A stretch of 30,463 bases of DNA, taken from contig CAYGTS010000016.1 in assembly GCA_964352905.1 (NCBI GenBank), positions 1 to 30,463 on the forward strand. The letters are read 5' to 3'. A program made the translations under genes and the position numbers. This stretch comes from CAYGTS01 sp964352905 (GTDB lineage Bacteria > Pseudomonadota > Gammaproteobacteria > JAHCLG01). The notes under the pieces were generated by a model. It saw only the letters and a program-made list of their open reading frames with translations, was not told where the DNA came from and searched no databases. Below, one piece after another: positions 8,468 to 17,211 of the stretch (within the stretch, counting starts at the first letter, position 1; each line of letters opens with the position of its first letter).

Positions 8468-8528
8468 ACTAGAGAGTATATTTTTTAAACTAAGATCAAT
8501 ACCTCAATCTTATTTTTAGCAGTAAACT

Positions 8529-9464
8529 ATGCTCCGTTTAATCATCATTAGCTTATTCTTACTAACACAACACACTTTCGCTACTTCTAGCTTAACCTCA
8601 GCCCAAATTATTAATAACACCCTTAAAGCCTTACCGCACTGCCTGCACTATCGCGTGCGTGGTGTGTGTATTTGGTTTTCACCTGGGTCTGGTTTTAACA
8701 AAACGGTGTATGTGGATCATTATTCCCCTGATTTGGTGGTGAGTGTGTTTAACAAAGTCGGTGATAATCCGTGGGCGGAAATCAATGCCACGCTGGATCG
8801 AAGTGCCACCCAGGCACAGCAACAGTTAATTAAAAGTGTGACTAACGATCAAGTCGGTGGTGGTGATGACCAATCCGTGTTGTTTAAAGAAGCGGATGTA
8901 ATAGGTAATCCAGCACTTAGCGTGTTACCACGAGCGATTTTATTGCCAAGTACTGCATTACCATTACGACCGTATTTTCAATCGATGTTAGATAGTTTGT
9001 TGTGGCGCGGATTCACTCCTGTTGCGCGTGCTGAGGAATTATCTTCAGTTGTAACGAATGCTATTTATCATGTTGGTACTTTCCCGATGGATTGGGGTGG
9101 TGTTTTTCCGCATCAAGGTTTTATGCTGGGCAATGATGATGCGGTGGTGAGTAGTGTGATTGCTTTACGCGCCGCACATTTGTTAACCCTGCCACCGGCG
9201 TTAAAGTTTGGTCATGTTGCCGCAACGCTTGCGACACGTTGTGGTCAAGCCTGTCAGGCAACACCAATTACGGTTAATGATCCCAATACGCAATTACAGC
9301 GCATTTATCCGCAACCTGAAAATAGTTGTCATGTATTAGGACGTAATCTCAATGATCTTGTTGCGGTTGAGTCAGAAAAACAAAATTATATTTATGTGAT
9401 TTGGCGACGTTATCAAGGTTGTATTGATGGTGAGGGTAAGTTGGTCGCGAAGATTGTTTTTTAA
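8529..9464 (+). CDS. ICE conjugation protein, TIGR03756 (PFL_4710)-like, TraU-type
   Basis: This 311-residue exported protein begins with a signal peptide (MLRLIIISLFLLTQHTFA) and then LTSAQIINNTLKALPHCLHY, the family's N-terminal hallmark. Next come a Cys-rich RVRGVCIW segment, PDLVVSVFN and NPWAE. Several Cys (CGQACQ, NSCH, GCID) suggest disulfides in the periplasm. Length and position before the PFL_4711-like and TraG-like genes match the GI-type secretion system, where this is the TraU-like component needed for pilus or channel function. There is no clear ribosome site before ATG 8529. In related elements a small TIGR03757 (PFL_4709) gene normally precedes it. Here the reverse cargo gene occupies that position, so the small gene may have been lost or displaced. 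Confidence 0.85.
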   Translation: MLRLIIISLFLLTQHTFATSSLTSAQIINNTLKALPHCLHYRVRGVCIWFSPGSGFNKTVYVDHYSPDLVVSVFNKVGDNPWAEINATLDRSATQAQQQLIKSVTNDQVGGGDDQSVLFKEADVIGNPALSVLPRAILLPSTALPLRPYFQSMLDSLLWRGFTPVARAEELSSVVTNAIYHVGTFPMDWGGVFPHQGFMLGNDDAVVSSVIALRAAHLLTLPPALKFGHVAATLATRCGQACQATPITVNDPNTQLQRIYPQPENSCHVLGRNLNDLVAVESEKQNYIYVIWRRYQGCIDGEGKLVAKIVF

Positions 9465-9469
9465 CTCCT

Positions 9470-9633
9470 CCGTCATTGCGAACGAAGTGAAGCAATCCAG
9501 GGCGACTTGTGATGAACTAAATAAGCTCTGTGATTTTTGTAAAGAAAGTGGAACCTTTAGCAAGTGTCGCAAGAATTTCATTATCGAAGATCCTTTCCCT
9601 GGATTACGTCGCTTCGCTCGTAATGACGATGGT
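9470..9633. repeat. MITE-like palindromic repeat, family A copy 1
   Basis: The left arm CGTCATTGCGAACGAAGTGA, continuing to AGCAATCCAGGG, is mirrored by the right arm CCCTGGATTACGTCGCTTCG, continuing to TAATGACG. This gives inverted ends of ~33 bp around a ~95-bp core. It starts six bases after the PFL_4710-like stop and separates it from the next operon gene. Copies 2 and 3 are at 12602 and 18899. Confidence 0.85.
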
Positions 9634-9682
9634 GGTGAGACCTTGCTAAGTGCCACTTGCAACGACAACAGTGAGAAAAATC

Positions 9683-11098
9683 ATGCCGTTATTTTCTTTA
9701 AAACGTTTAATGTTTATTAATTTAATTATTGCATCCCCACTCTGCCTCGCTAATACCATCATACCGCTTAACCATAGCGATAATAAATTGTATTACAAAC
9801 TCGGTGGTGGATCGGATTTTATTTTACCGCCGTTTAATAACACGCAGCCGATCCATTTTAATGCGGGTGCGAATTTAAATTTGGGGTTGAGTTGTCAGCA
9901 ATTTAATCCTGCGTTATCGATTAGCAATAGCATTAATGATCTTAAAAACGATGCCACTAATTTACCGCAAGCCTTAGTCGCTGCCGCAACCGGTAGTTTA
10001 GCGGCAATGCCGATGTATATGTTAGCCAAAGCCAATCCGAATGCCTATCATTATTTAAATAATGCGATTTTATCAGCTAATAAACGCATTGCTTTATCGG
10101 TGAAAAATTGTGAGCGTGCGCAAGCTGATATTCGACAAGGTAAAAATCCTTACACAGATTGGGCGACGTTATCGGTTGGTGATGATTGGCAACAACATTT
10201 ATCCTTAACCGCAAGTGGCAACGAAGATCTTAACGATGCTGAAAAAAGCATTGATCAACATCACGGTGATCATGGTGTGAATTGGGTGCAAGGCAGTAAA
10301 AATAATCAAGGCTTATTACACGCCGGTGGTTTAAATCAACCACCGATCCACGTGATTGCCGATACGATGATCGCCGGTTTTAATGCGTTCTTACAACGTG
10401 ATTTGAATGATCATGCGCCGGCAGCATTAGATAGTGAAATTGCGAATGTATTTGCAACACCAGAAGATGCAGCCAATTGGGTCACGTTTGTCGTGGGTGA
10501 TCAAAGCATTACCACGTGCAATGATGCCCATTGTAAAAACAATCAAGCGAGCAGCGCCGGTCACGGTTTAGCAGCATTGTTGTTGCAATGTGAAGGAAAA
10601 ATAAATCACGATTGCGAAACCACCGTGCGTGATCAATTAGCACAATTAGTCACAGGCACATTACCCGTCACCAAAGACAATTTATTGGCAGTCTCTGGCA
10701 ATGATTTAATGATTACGCCTGAAATTATTAGCGTTTTGCGTCATAGCAATACGACGCAACAACAATTATTAATTACTAAACTCGCTGAAGAAGTAGCTAC
10801 ACAACGTGTCTTTGAAAAAGCGTTATTGGCACGGCAGTTATTGCGTATTGGCTCACAAGTGCCGATTATTTTAGCCAATCTTCCGGCACAAAAAATTATT
10901 CAGCACGCAATCGATCAATTAACGCATGCGATGCATTCCATCAACGATGAAGCGATGCTACGTAAACAAGTGATGTCGCAAACGTTTACGCATATTTTAA
11001 ATTATCAACAAACACAACAACATCAATTACACAATGTTGAAGTTTCACCGACTTTAATGAATGACAGTGCGTTATCTAATCAGGACAAAACGCCATGA
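9683..11098 (+). CDS. ICE conjugation protein, TIGR03755 (PFL_4711)-like
   Basis: This 471-residue secreted protein has a signal peptide (MPLFSLKRLMFINLIIASPL, then CLA). The mature part opens with the family signature DNKLYYKLGGGSDFILPP and continues with NLNLGLSCQQFNP. The middle is Asn/Asp-rich and the C-terminal half helical. It is a periplasmic component of the GI-type conjugation machine of unknown detailed role, always found between the PFL_4710 and TraG-like genes, as here. ATG 9683 is preferred over GTG 9650 because the extra residues would precede the signal peptide and come from the adjoining sequence just past the MITE. The stop overlaps the next start in ATGA, so translation is coupled to the TraG-like gene. 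Confidence 0.85.
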   Translation: MPLFSLKRLMFINLIIASPLCLANTIIPLNHSDNKLYYKLGGGSDFILPPFNNTQPIHFNAGANLNLGLSCQQFNPALSISNSINDLKNDATNLPQALVAAATGSLAAMPMYMLAKANPNAYHYLNNAILSANKRIALSVKNCERAQADIRQGKNPYTDWATLSVGDDWQQHLSLTASGNEDLNDAEKSIDQHHGDHGVNWVQGSKNNQGLLHAGGLNQPPIHVIADTMIAGFNAFLQRDLNDHAPAALDSEIANVFATPEDAANWVTFVVGDQSITTCNDAHCKNNQASSAGHGLAALLLQCEGKINHDCETTVRDQLAQLVTGTLPVTKDNLLAVSGNDLMITPEIISVLRHSNTTQQQLLITKLAEEVATQRVFEKALLARQLLRIGSQVPIILANLPAQKIIQHAIDQLTHAMHSINDEAMLRKQVMSQTFTHILNYQQTQQHQLHNVEVSPTLMNDSALSNQDKTP

Positions 11099-12597
11099 CG
11101 TTAGGCGTGCAATCCTATCCTGAATTATACACGTTATTAATTGGCTGGGATTTATACGGCAAACTCTGGACGGTATTAACGCAAACGGGGATTGCATTTT
11201 TACCGTTTGTTGCAATGTTAATTCGTAATTTCGCGAAGCCTTATCAATCGCAAGAAAGTAAAGATGCCGCAGGCACTTCACTCAGACGCATGCAATTAGA
11301 ATTAATGGCAACCTTATTATTAATCGTATTAGGCGTGGTGCCGTGTTTTTCGATTACCGCGAGCACGGTGAGTTACACACCGCTTTGTCATGCGCAAAAT
11401 AGCGTGCATGCCGGTGATACAGGAACGACTTGGGATAAAGCCTTTGCTATTCCGCAAACTGAAATTCGCGTACCGGTGTGGTGGTATGCCGTGATTGCCG
11501 TGAGTGAAGGGGTAACTTCTGCTGCTAATACGATGATCGGTTGCGTACCGAATTTACGTAAAAATGTTACACAAGTAGACATGGCACAAATTAGTGATCC
11601 GCAAATCAAAACCGAATTACAACAATTTGCGCAAATGTGTTATGCCAAAGCGCGTTTGCAATATTATCGCGACGTGCAAGATAATCATCTTGCCACCGTC
11701 ACACCCGTGCAAGCCGCACTCAAAGAATACGGCGTTGCGGATTTAAATTGGTTTGGCTCGCACGCGTTGCAAAACGTTTATTATAAAAACCCTGATTTTA
11801 AAGCACAAACACCCATCCCCGGTTTTACGTATAATCCGAACAATGATTTAAATGCCGATCTCAATCGTGATCATCCACCGCAATTTGATACACCCAATTG
11901 TTATACGTGGTGGAATGATGTTGATCAGGGCTTAAAAAAACGCCTATATGATGTGATGCCAAAATCGTTTTGGGATGATGTCAGTCATTATTTTGTGAAC
12001 GCTGAAGTTGAGCAAGATCATGTATTGCAACATTTAATTCAAAATACCGATCTCGGTTATCAATTAGCGAATGATCAAACCGCGCAACAGGGTTTATGGT
12101 CTTTGTCGCGGTTTGGTTCACTTATTAATCAATTTGATGCGTATCCAAAATTATACGCAGCGGTTGAAGCTGCCCCAATTATTCAAGCCTTATTACAATT
12201 ATTAGTCTATGTGTTCTTACCGTTAGGCTTAGTGTTTAGCAGTTATCGTGCCGGTAGTTTTGTCACCGGTGCGATGATTATTTTTTCATTAATTTTTTGG
12301 AGTTTTATTTGGCACTTAGTGGGTTTTGCTGATCACACGCTCATGCAAGCGTTATACGGTGAGAGTTGGTTTGCTAAACAATCACCCAGTGCGACATTGG
12401 CGGATTTAATTACTGGGACTTTAATTATTGTGGCACCGTTGTTTTGGTTTTCTTTCATGGGCGCGATTGGTGTTGCTGTGGGTGATTTTGTGAGTTCGGC
12501 GGCTATTGGATTAAATCGATCGGGAGCAGAGTTAGCGCCTATGATGAGTAATAAGATCAAGTCTGGTATTGCCTCACTTGGGAAAATGTTGTTTTGA
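11095..12597 (+). CDS. TraG N-terminal-domain conjugation membrane protein
   Basis: This 500-residue inner-membrane protein of the TraG_N type (PF07916) takes part in pilus assembly and mating-pair stabilisation in conjugation systems. Hydrophobic segments lie near residues 32-46 and 65-85, followed by a large periplasmic domain with paired Cys (TPLCH, IGCVP, QMCYA, PNCYTWW). Three or four more membrane spans occupy residues ~362-485, with a Gly/Ala-rich end. It is shorter than F-plasmid TraG because the C-terminal entry-exclusion part is absent, as usual in GI-type ICEs. It starts at ATGA, overlapping the preceding stop by four bases. A family A palindromic repeat follows directly. Confidence 0.85.
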   Translation: MTLGVQSYPELYTLLIGWDLYGKLWTVLTQTGIAFLPFVAMLIRNFAKPYQSQESKDAAGTSLRRMQLELMATLLLIVLGVVPCFSITASTVSYTPLCHAQNSVHAGDTGTTWDKAFAIPQTEIRVPVWWYAVIAVSEGVTSAANTMIGCVPNLRKNVTQVDMAQISDPQIKTELQQFAQMCYAKARLQYYRDVQDNHLATVTPVQAALKEYGVADLNWFGSHALQNVYYKNPDFKAQTPIPGFTYNPNNDLNADLNRDHPPQFDTPNCYTWWNDVDQGLKKRLYDVMPKSFWDDVSHYFVNAEVEQDHVLQHLIQNTDLGYQLANDQTAQQGLWSLSRFGSLINQFDAYPKLYAAVEAAPIIQALLQLLVYVFLPLGLVFSSYRAGSFVTGAMIIFSLIFWSFIWHLVGFADHTLMQALYGESWFAKQSPSATLADLITGTLIIVAPLFWFSFMGAIGVAVGDFVSSAAIGLNRSGAELAPMMSNKIKSGIASLGKMLF

Positions 12598-12601
12598 TCT
12601 G

Positions 12602-12772
12602 GTGTCATTGCGAGGAGCTTGCGACGACACAATCCAGGGTTAAGATCTGCGATTTTGCATAGTTCACTGTTCTTGCTATCGATTCCACTGCATAACTAAC
12701 ATCACCAAAACATCTAATACAGTGGTTCTCGCCCCTGGGTTGCCACGTCGCTTCGCTCCTCGCAACGACGAG
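12602..12772. repeat. MITE-like palindromic repeat, family A copy 2
   Basis: The left arm GTCATTGCGAGGAGCTTGCG, ending AATCCAGGG, and the right arm CCCCTGGGTTGCCACGTCGC, ending CTCCTCGCAACGACGA, are inverted copies of the same end sequence as copy 1. It begins five bases after the TraG-like stop codon. Confidence 0.82.
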
Positions 12773-12860
12773 TAAGCAATTTTACTGTATTTTTACCCAT
12801 TCTAATTTCGTGGGAATTAGTCAGCTCGCGATGACGGTTTTTTAAGCAGGTTATATATTT

Positions 12861-13088
12861 ATGCCCAATATATTTAATTCATCCTACGAATTCATTTTGC
12901 AACACAGCAGCGGGTTATTTTACTTTCGTCTCATGCTCATCAGCTTATTATTTTATTATTGGCCAGAAATCATTACTTTGATTGCCAATAAAAAACACTG
13001 GTCTAAAGAGAAAAATCATTACTGGCAAACTCAACGTTTGCGCTTTTTCATGTGGTTAATTGTTTTTGAAATCATCCTGCATGTTTAA
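12861..13088 (+). CDS. Small two-span membrane protein of the conjugation operon
   Basis: This 75-residue protein has two hydrophobic segments (LFYFRLMLISLLFYYWPEII near 19-38, and FFMWLIVFEIILHV at the C-terminus) around a basic, Trp-containing loop (NKKHWSKEKNHYWQ). I do not recognise a named family. A small membrane protein directly upstream of TraD is common in GI-type systems and may help anchor the coupling protein. A distant AGG is the only ribosome-site candidate for ATG 12861. Its last codons overlap the TraD start (ATGTTTAA), so the two are likely translated together. Confidence 0.7.
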   Translation: MPNIFNSSYEFILQHSSGLFYFRLMLISLLFYYWPEIITLIANKKHWSKEKNHYWQTQRLRFFMWLIVFEIILHV

Positions 13089-15009
13089 ATCAAAACCACT
13101 CGAAGGCTTACTGCGTCCACCCGTAGAATGGCTAAGTTGTATCGCAGGATTGATGCTGATCATTTTAATGATCTGTTGGCCAGTACTCTTTAACTTGCCA
13201 ACGATTAGCACGGCGCCATTCATTATTTTGATTACTTTATTCAGTCTGTGGCGTTTTAAACAAGGTTATCGAATTTTTCGTTACCATCGGCGTTTGCAAA
13301 AAATGCCACACTATAGCATGCGTTCAGATGAAATCCCGATACAGCAAAATAAATTATTTCTCGGCAAAGGATTTTTGTGGACAACACAGTTAACCCAACG
13401 CTTGCGTGATTTAGATTTAGCAGTGAATAAAAAATATAAATACCCTGCGCGTCATAAAAAATACCCTGACATCGGCGGTTTGCCGTGTCTTCATGGTGTT
13501 GCTGACACCGAATATGATGTGATGATGAAACTCGCCGATCGTGGCAGTCACTTAATGGTATTGGGCTTAACCGGCATGGGTAAGACACGTTTAGCGGAAT
13601 TATTAATTGCGCAAGACATTAAACGCGGCGATGTGGTGATCGTGTTCGATCCCAAAGGGGATTTTGATTTACTGCAACGCATTTGTCAGGAAGCGATTTT
13701 AGCCGGTCGCAAAAACGACGTGTTGATTTTTCATTTAGGTTTTCCCGAAGTGTCATGTCGCTATAATCCGATTGCGCACTTTACCAAAGTCACGCAAGTG
13801 GCTACGCGTTTAACTAATGGTTTGCCTTCAAGTGGTGAAGCTGCCGCATTCAAAGAATTTGCCTGGCGTTATGTTAATTTAGTGACGCGAGCATTGGTCG
13901 CATTAGAGATGTGCCCAACCTATAAATTAATTCAGTTTTACATTACAAAACTCAATTTATTATTTTTGCGATTTATGAATAATGTGGCGGCCATTCACGA
14001 TCCTGAGTTTGAAAAATGGATCACAAACTATCAAGACAGTAATTCACGTACCAGTAAAAACGGGCGTGAAATTATTGTCACGCGTGATGAAGCGTTATTT
14101 GCCTATGCTGAAAACAAGGTGGCCGAGCGTAATCATCAAACGTTAAGTGAATTGCAAAATGACTTACTGAGTGAATTATTAAATGCCTGTAAACTTGATA
14201 AAACCTATTACGATAAAATCACGGCTTCAATTGGCCCATTACTCGAAAAATTAACCACGGGTGAAATCGGTGATTTATTATCACCGGATTATCAAACTCA
14301 AGATGATCCACGCCCAATTTTTAATTGGTTAGAGGTGATTAAACAAAACAAAATTGTTTATGTGGGCATGGATGCCTTAACCGATCAAACCGTTGCCAGT
14401 TGTGTGGGTAATGCCATGCTGGCTGATTTAGTCTCGGTTGCCGGTTTTCTATATAAATTTGGGTTCCCGAATAAAAGTTTACCTGCCATTCGCTTACATG
14501 CAGATGAAGTGAATGAAATGATGGGCGATGAATTTGTGCCTTTGTTAAATAAAGCACGCGGTGCAGGATTTTCAGTGGTTGCCTACACACAAACCTGGTC
14601 AGACATGCAAGCCAAATTAGGATCGGAAGCGAAAACCGGTCAAGTCGCCGGCAACTTAGGCACGTTAATCATGTTTCGTTGCAATGAAGAAAAAACCATA
14701 CATTTTTTATTATCCAAATTACCCGAGGTACCAATCTTACGCGTGTTACCGGCTTCCAGCAGTCAAGATAGCGCGCATGCTGAAAAAGGCGTTTTCTATC
14801 ACTCCAGCAATGAAGATCGTTTATCGCAACATGACGTGAAATTAATCACCGCTAATGATGTGGTGAACTTACCCAAAGGCCAAGCGTTTGTGCTGTTAGA
14901 AGGCGGTAAGTTATATAAAATTCGGATCCCACTGCCAAAGCAAGAGTCGCTGGTTTTGCCAGGGACTGTAGTGGGACTGGTTAAATACTTGATAGCATTC
15001 AATAGCTGA
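13081..15009 (+). CDS. traD: TraD-type conjugative coupling ATPase (TIGR03743-like)
   Basis: This 642-residue type IV coupling protein docks the relaxase-DNA complex, or an effector substrate, to the inner-membrane channel. Two membrane helices lie within residues ~20-65. The cytoplasmic part has Walker A GLTGMGKT at 162-169, a Walker-B-like VIVFDPKGDFDLL with D190, and a second acidic motif LHADEVNE with D475 and E476, followed by KARGAGFSVVAYTQT. This fits the SXT/TOL TraD subfamily. ATG 13081 is preferred to TTG 13060 because it is in the classical ATGTTTAA overlap with the preceding stop and gives a normal N-terminus. The next gene is on the opposite strand, so this ends the operon. A TIGR03747-type gene that often follows is not present here. 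Confidence 0.9.
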   Translation: MFKSKPLEGLLRPPVEWLSCIAGLMLIILMICWPVLFNLPTISTAPFIILITLFSLWRFKQGYRIFRYHRRLQKMPHYSMRSDEIPIQQNKLFLGKGFLWTTQLTQRLRDLDLAVNKKYKYPARHKKYPDIGGLPCLHGVADTEYDVMMKLADRGSHLMVLGLTGMGKTRLAELLIAQDIKRGDVVIVFDPKGDFDLLQRICQEAILAGRKNDVLIFHLGFPEVSCRYNPIAHFTKVTQVATRLTNGLPSSGEAAAFKEFAWRYVNLVTRALVALEMCPTYKLIQFYITKLNLLFLRFMNNVAAIHDPEFEKWITNYQDSNSRTSKNGREIIVTRDEALFAYAENKVAERNHQTLSELQNDLLSELLNACKLDKTYYDKITASIGPLLEKLTTGEIGDLLSPDYQTQDDPRPIFNWLEVIKQNKIVYVGMDALTDQTVASCVGNAMLADLVSVAGFLYKFGFPNKSLPAIRLHADEVNEMMGDEFVPLLNKARGAGFSVVAYTQTWSDMQAKLGSEAKTGQVAGNLGTLIMFRCNEEKTIHFLLSKLPEVPILRVLPASSSQDSAHAEKGVFYHSSNEDRLSQHDVKLITANDVVNLPKGQAFVLLEGGKLYKIRIPLPKQESLVLPGTVVGLVKYLIAFNS

Positions 15010-15046
15010 ACTGTATTTAAAAAGCTTAGCCGTGCTTAAAATATTG

Positions 15047-16972
15047 TTAGCATGCACCACCATTACAAGTAGCGGTTGTATTATTTAAAGTTGAAGCTTG
15101 ATCTTTATCAAGTTGAGCAACTCCCAGCGGATTGGTAACAGTGATGGTACTATTGTTAAATGTAACACCTCCTGTGCCGGCTAAAATATCAGTTGCATTT
15201 GCACTACCTGCTGCTTGGTTGGCTTGAATATTAAAAGTTGAGTTGTTAATCGTTGCTGTGCTCGTATTGACCAATTTTATGCCTGAAGAATCACGTAAGC
15301 CACCTTGTTGGCTCGTGTTGAGCGTAGAATTATTCATGACTAATGTTGAATTATCGTTCAATAATATACCGATAGTAGAGTCATCAGCTATGCCAGTGGT
15401 ACCATTTAGATTTGAAACATTAATCGTCGATGAATTAATTGTAACAACATCATTACCGCTGATATCTATGCCTTGTGCGCTGCCTGCCGCACCGGTGTTG
15501 ACAGCATTGAAAATGCTATTGCTAATATTAGCGCTGGTCACATTTGAGCCCAAACTTAATGCGATGGCAAAATCATCAGTCGCACTAGAAACATTGCTTG
15601 AAAATTGGCTATTGGTAATAGTAACCACACTGGTACTACGCAAATCAACTGCTATAGCATCAGTATTTGAACTTGATACAGAAACATCAAGATTACTTAA
15701 TGTAATAGCACCATTGGCTGCACTGGGGCTGACAATACCTCCGTGGACTCCTCCAAAGCCCGGAATAACCAAATCACTACCGGCTATTCTCAGGCTGTCA
15801 AGGGTATTGTTACCATTTAACAGCAATGTTCCTTGTAATAACGGTCTTGTGCTACCCGTAGCTGATTGTGCAAAGTTATTGGTTCTTCCAAAAATATTCG
15901 TACCATTTGGAATACTGATAAATTGCCCTGCAAAATTAATGGTACCTGTGTCTATATAAAGATTAGGATTGGGTGCCAGGGTATTAATAGAATCAACCGT
16001 TGTTTGACTAAAAGAACTACCCGAGCAAGGATGCTCAAAAGTACAATTTTGTGTGCCATTTGCTGGGTTAAATAATGTTGAGCTATTGGGATCAAAAAAC
16101 CAAATATTATCTCTAACAAGATTACCACGCACAATTTCTTGATACGTTTGTACAGGTGTTCCAGTACCTTGGTTTAAGGTACCCATAAAATGACGCACTG
16201 GCTCAAGTATGCGATCGCGTGCCACATGTTTGTTCATTTCAGGGACATCACCTAGTGTGATCGAGAAACCGAGATTGAATTCATTTTTGTTGAAGTCATC
16301 GTAACTATCACGCACAACTAAAGAAACATATTTTGATAATGGTGTTTCTATACCAAACTCAACACCATGGATATTTTCAGCATTTCGATAGTTATATAAA
16401 TAAGTTGCGCCGTATATTCTAGAATATTTAAAATGTGGAATTCTTAGGCCAACAATTGCATCAATACCTTTTGCAAATTGGCTGTAAGTGTTTAGTATGC
16501 CATCATACTGCTGATGAAATGAAAAAATAGTCAAACCATTTTCTTGTTGACTTAGTTTGCTTTTTTGAAAAGGCAAATAACCGTTTAAATGAAAATCCCA
16601 TTGATTGGTTATGAGCTCTATACCAGGATGAAAAGACCAACCAAATGTTTCAGCATACTGCTGATCGCGATCAATAAAGACATAACCACCTAAAATATTT
16701 TCGTTTGCGATGACATAACGCTCACCACCACCGACACTTAACAGATAACCTCTTTGAATTCCGCCTTTTGCTATAAGATCAGTATAAGCCAATTGATTAT
16801 TGGTCGAAATTATTGGGAATAAATTATCAAGATAACCAAAGAGTTTGTCATTATATGAGCCAATGCTGTATACACGAGGCATATCGGGATGAGGGGTATT
16901 GTCTGCATAACTTTGTGAAAAGGCAAAGCAGTTAAAAAAAATGAGACAAGTACACAGTTTTTTGAAATCCAT
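15047..16972 (-). CDS. Inverse autotransporter-type outer-membrane protein with beta-helix passenger
   Basis: This 641-residue protein has a signal peptide (MDFKKLCTCLIFFNCFAFSQ, then SYA). Residues ~30-235 resemble an inverse autotransporter beta-barrel (PF11924 type), with GGGERYVIANENILGGYVFI, the FGWSFHPGIELITNQWDFHL strand pair, NGYLPF, and alternating hydrophobic strands up to FNLGFSITLGD. Residues ~290-641 are a Ser/Thr/Asn-rich passenger with many short parallel-beta-helix rungs (TINNSTFNI, ISNSIFNA, ITNSQFSS), two small Cys pairs (NCTFEHPC, ATCNGGAC) and no Ig-like domains. Such proteins expose the C-terminal passenger for adhesion. ATG 16972 is chosen over 16981 because TAAGGA lies eight bases before it. 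It is convergent with TraD. It may be island cargo that aids host contact, but function beyond surface display is inference. Confidence 0.75.
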   Translation of the reverse strand: MDFKKLCTCLIFFNCFAFSQSYADNTPHPDMPRVYSIGSYNDKLFGYLDNLFPIISTNNQLAYTDLIAKGGIQRGYLLSVGGGERYVIANENILGGYVFIDRDQQYAETFGWSFHPGIELITNQWDFHLNGYLPFQKSKLSQQENGLTIFSFHQQYDGILNTYSQFAKGIDAIVGLRIPHFKYSRIYGATYLYNYRNAENIHGVEFGIETPLSKYVSLVVRDSYDDFNKNEFNLGFSITLGDVPEMNKHVARDRILEPVRHFMGTLNQGTGTPVQTYQEIVRGNLVRDNIWFFDPNSSTLFNPANGTQNCTFEHPCSGSSFSQTTVDSINTLAPNPNLYIDTGTINFAGQFISIPNGTNIFGRTNNFAQSATGSTRPLLQGTLLLNGNNTLDSLRIAGSDLVIPGFGGVHGGIVSPSAANGAITLSNLDVSVSSSNTDAIAVDLRSTSVVTITNSQFSSNVSSATDDFAIALSLGSNVTSANISNSIFNAVNTGAAGSAQGIDISGNDVVTINSSTINVSNLNGTTGIADDSTIGILLNDNSTLVMNNSTLNTSQQGGLRDSSGIKLVNTSTATINNSTFNIQANQAAGSANATDILAGTGGVTFNNSTITVTNPLGVAQLDKDQASTLNNTTATCNGGAC

Positions 16973-17100
16973 TTGGTGCATCCTTATTTAAGGATTTGAT
17001 TTTATAGTATCAAAATATTTTTGACAAGACGCTATTTTTCTTAATGTCAAATGCAACAGTTTTGTCACTGATCCTGCATGACACAAAACGCGCAGATCAA

Positions 17101-17207
17101 GGTAAGTATGTGCGATGAAAAACTTACCGCAATCGTTAGATTGTTCGCATTAAACCCTAAAGGGAGCAATCCCTCTGGGTGCTCTCTTTTATTTTTTTAA
17201 GGAGAGC
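17101..17207 (+). promoter_or_regulatory. Structured leader RNA with mutually exclusive hairpins
   Basis: The leader contains GGTAAGT/ACTTACC (17101-17107 with 17122-17128), CAATC-GTTA-GATTG, and then AGGGA-GCAA-TCCCT (17161-17174), a GNRA-capped hairpin enclosed by ACCC/GGGT. The same GGGAGCA (17162-17168) can instead pair with TGCTCTC (17180-17186), followed by TTTTATTTTTTT, an intrinsic terminator. GCTCTC (17181-17186) can also pair with GAGAGC (17202-17207), hiding the ribosome site GGAG. Only one of these can form at a time, the layout of an attenuator or riboswitch. Structured leaders precede several gene types in ICEs (for example the radC motif). Identity with any named motif is not claimed. 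Confidence 0.6.
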
Positions 17208-17211
17208 TTCC

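Noticed and set aside
9424..9720. Plus-strand ORF of 98 codons across the PFL_4710-like end and the MITE
   Set aside because: It is made of out-of-frame coding sequence and repeat arms, with no ribosome site. Chance openness of the palindromic repeat explains it.
15243..15959. A 238-residue plus-strand ORF opposite the autotransporter gene
   Set aside because: It is the antisense shadow of the repetitive Asn/Ser/Thr passenger. The minus-strand protein has a signal peptide, barrel and good ribosome site.
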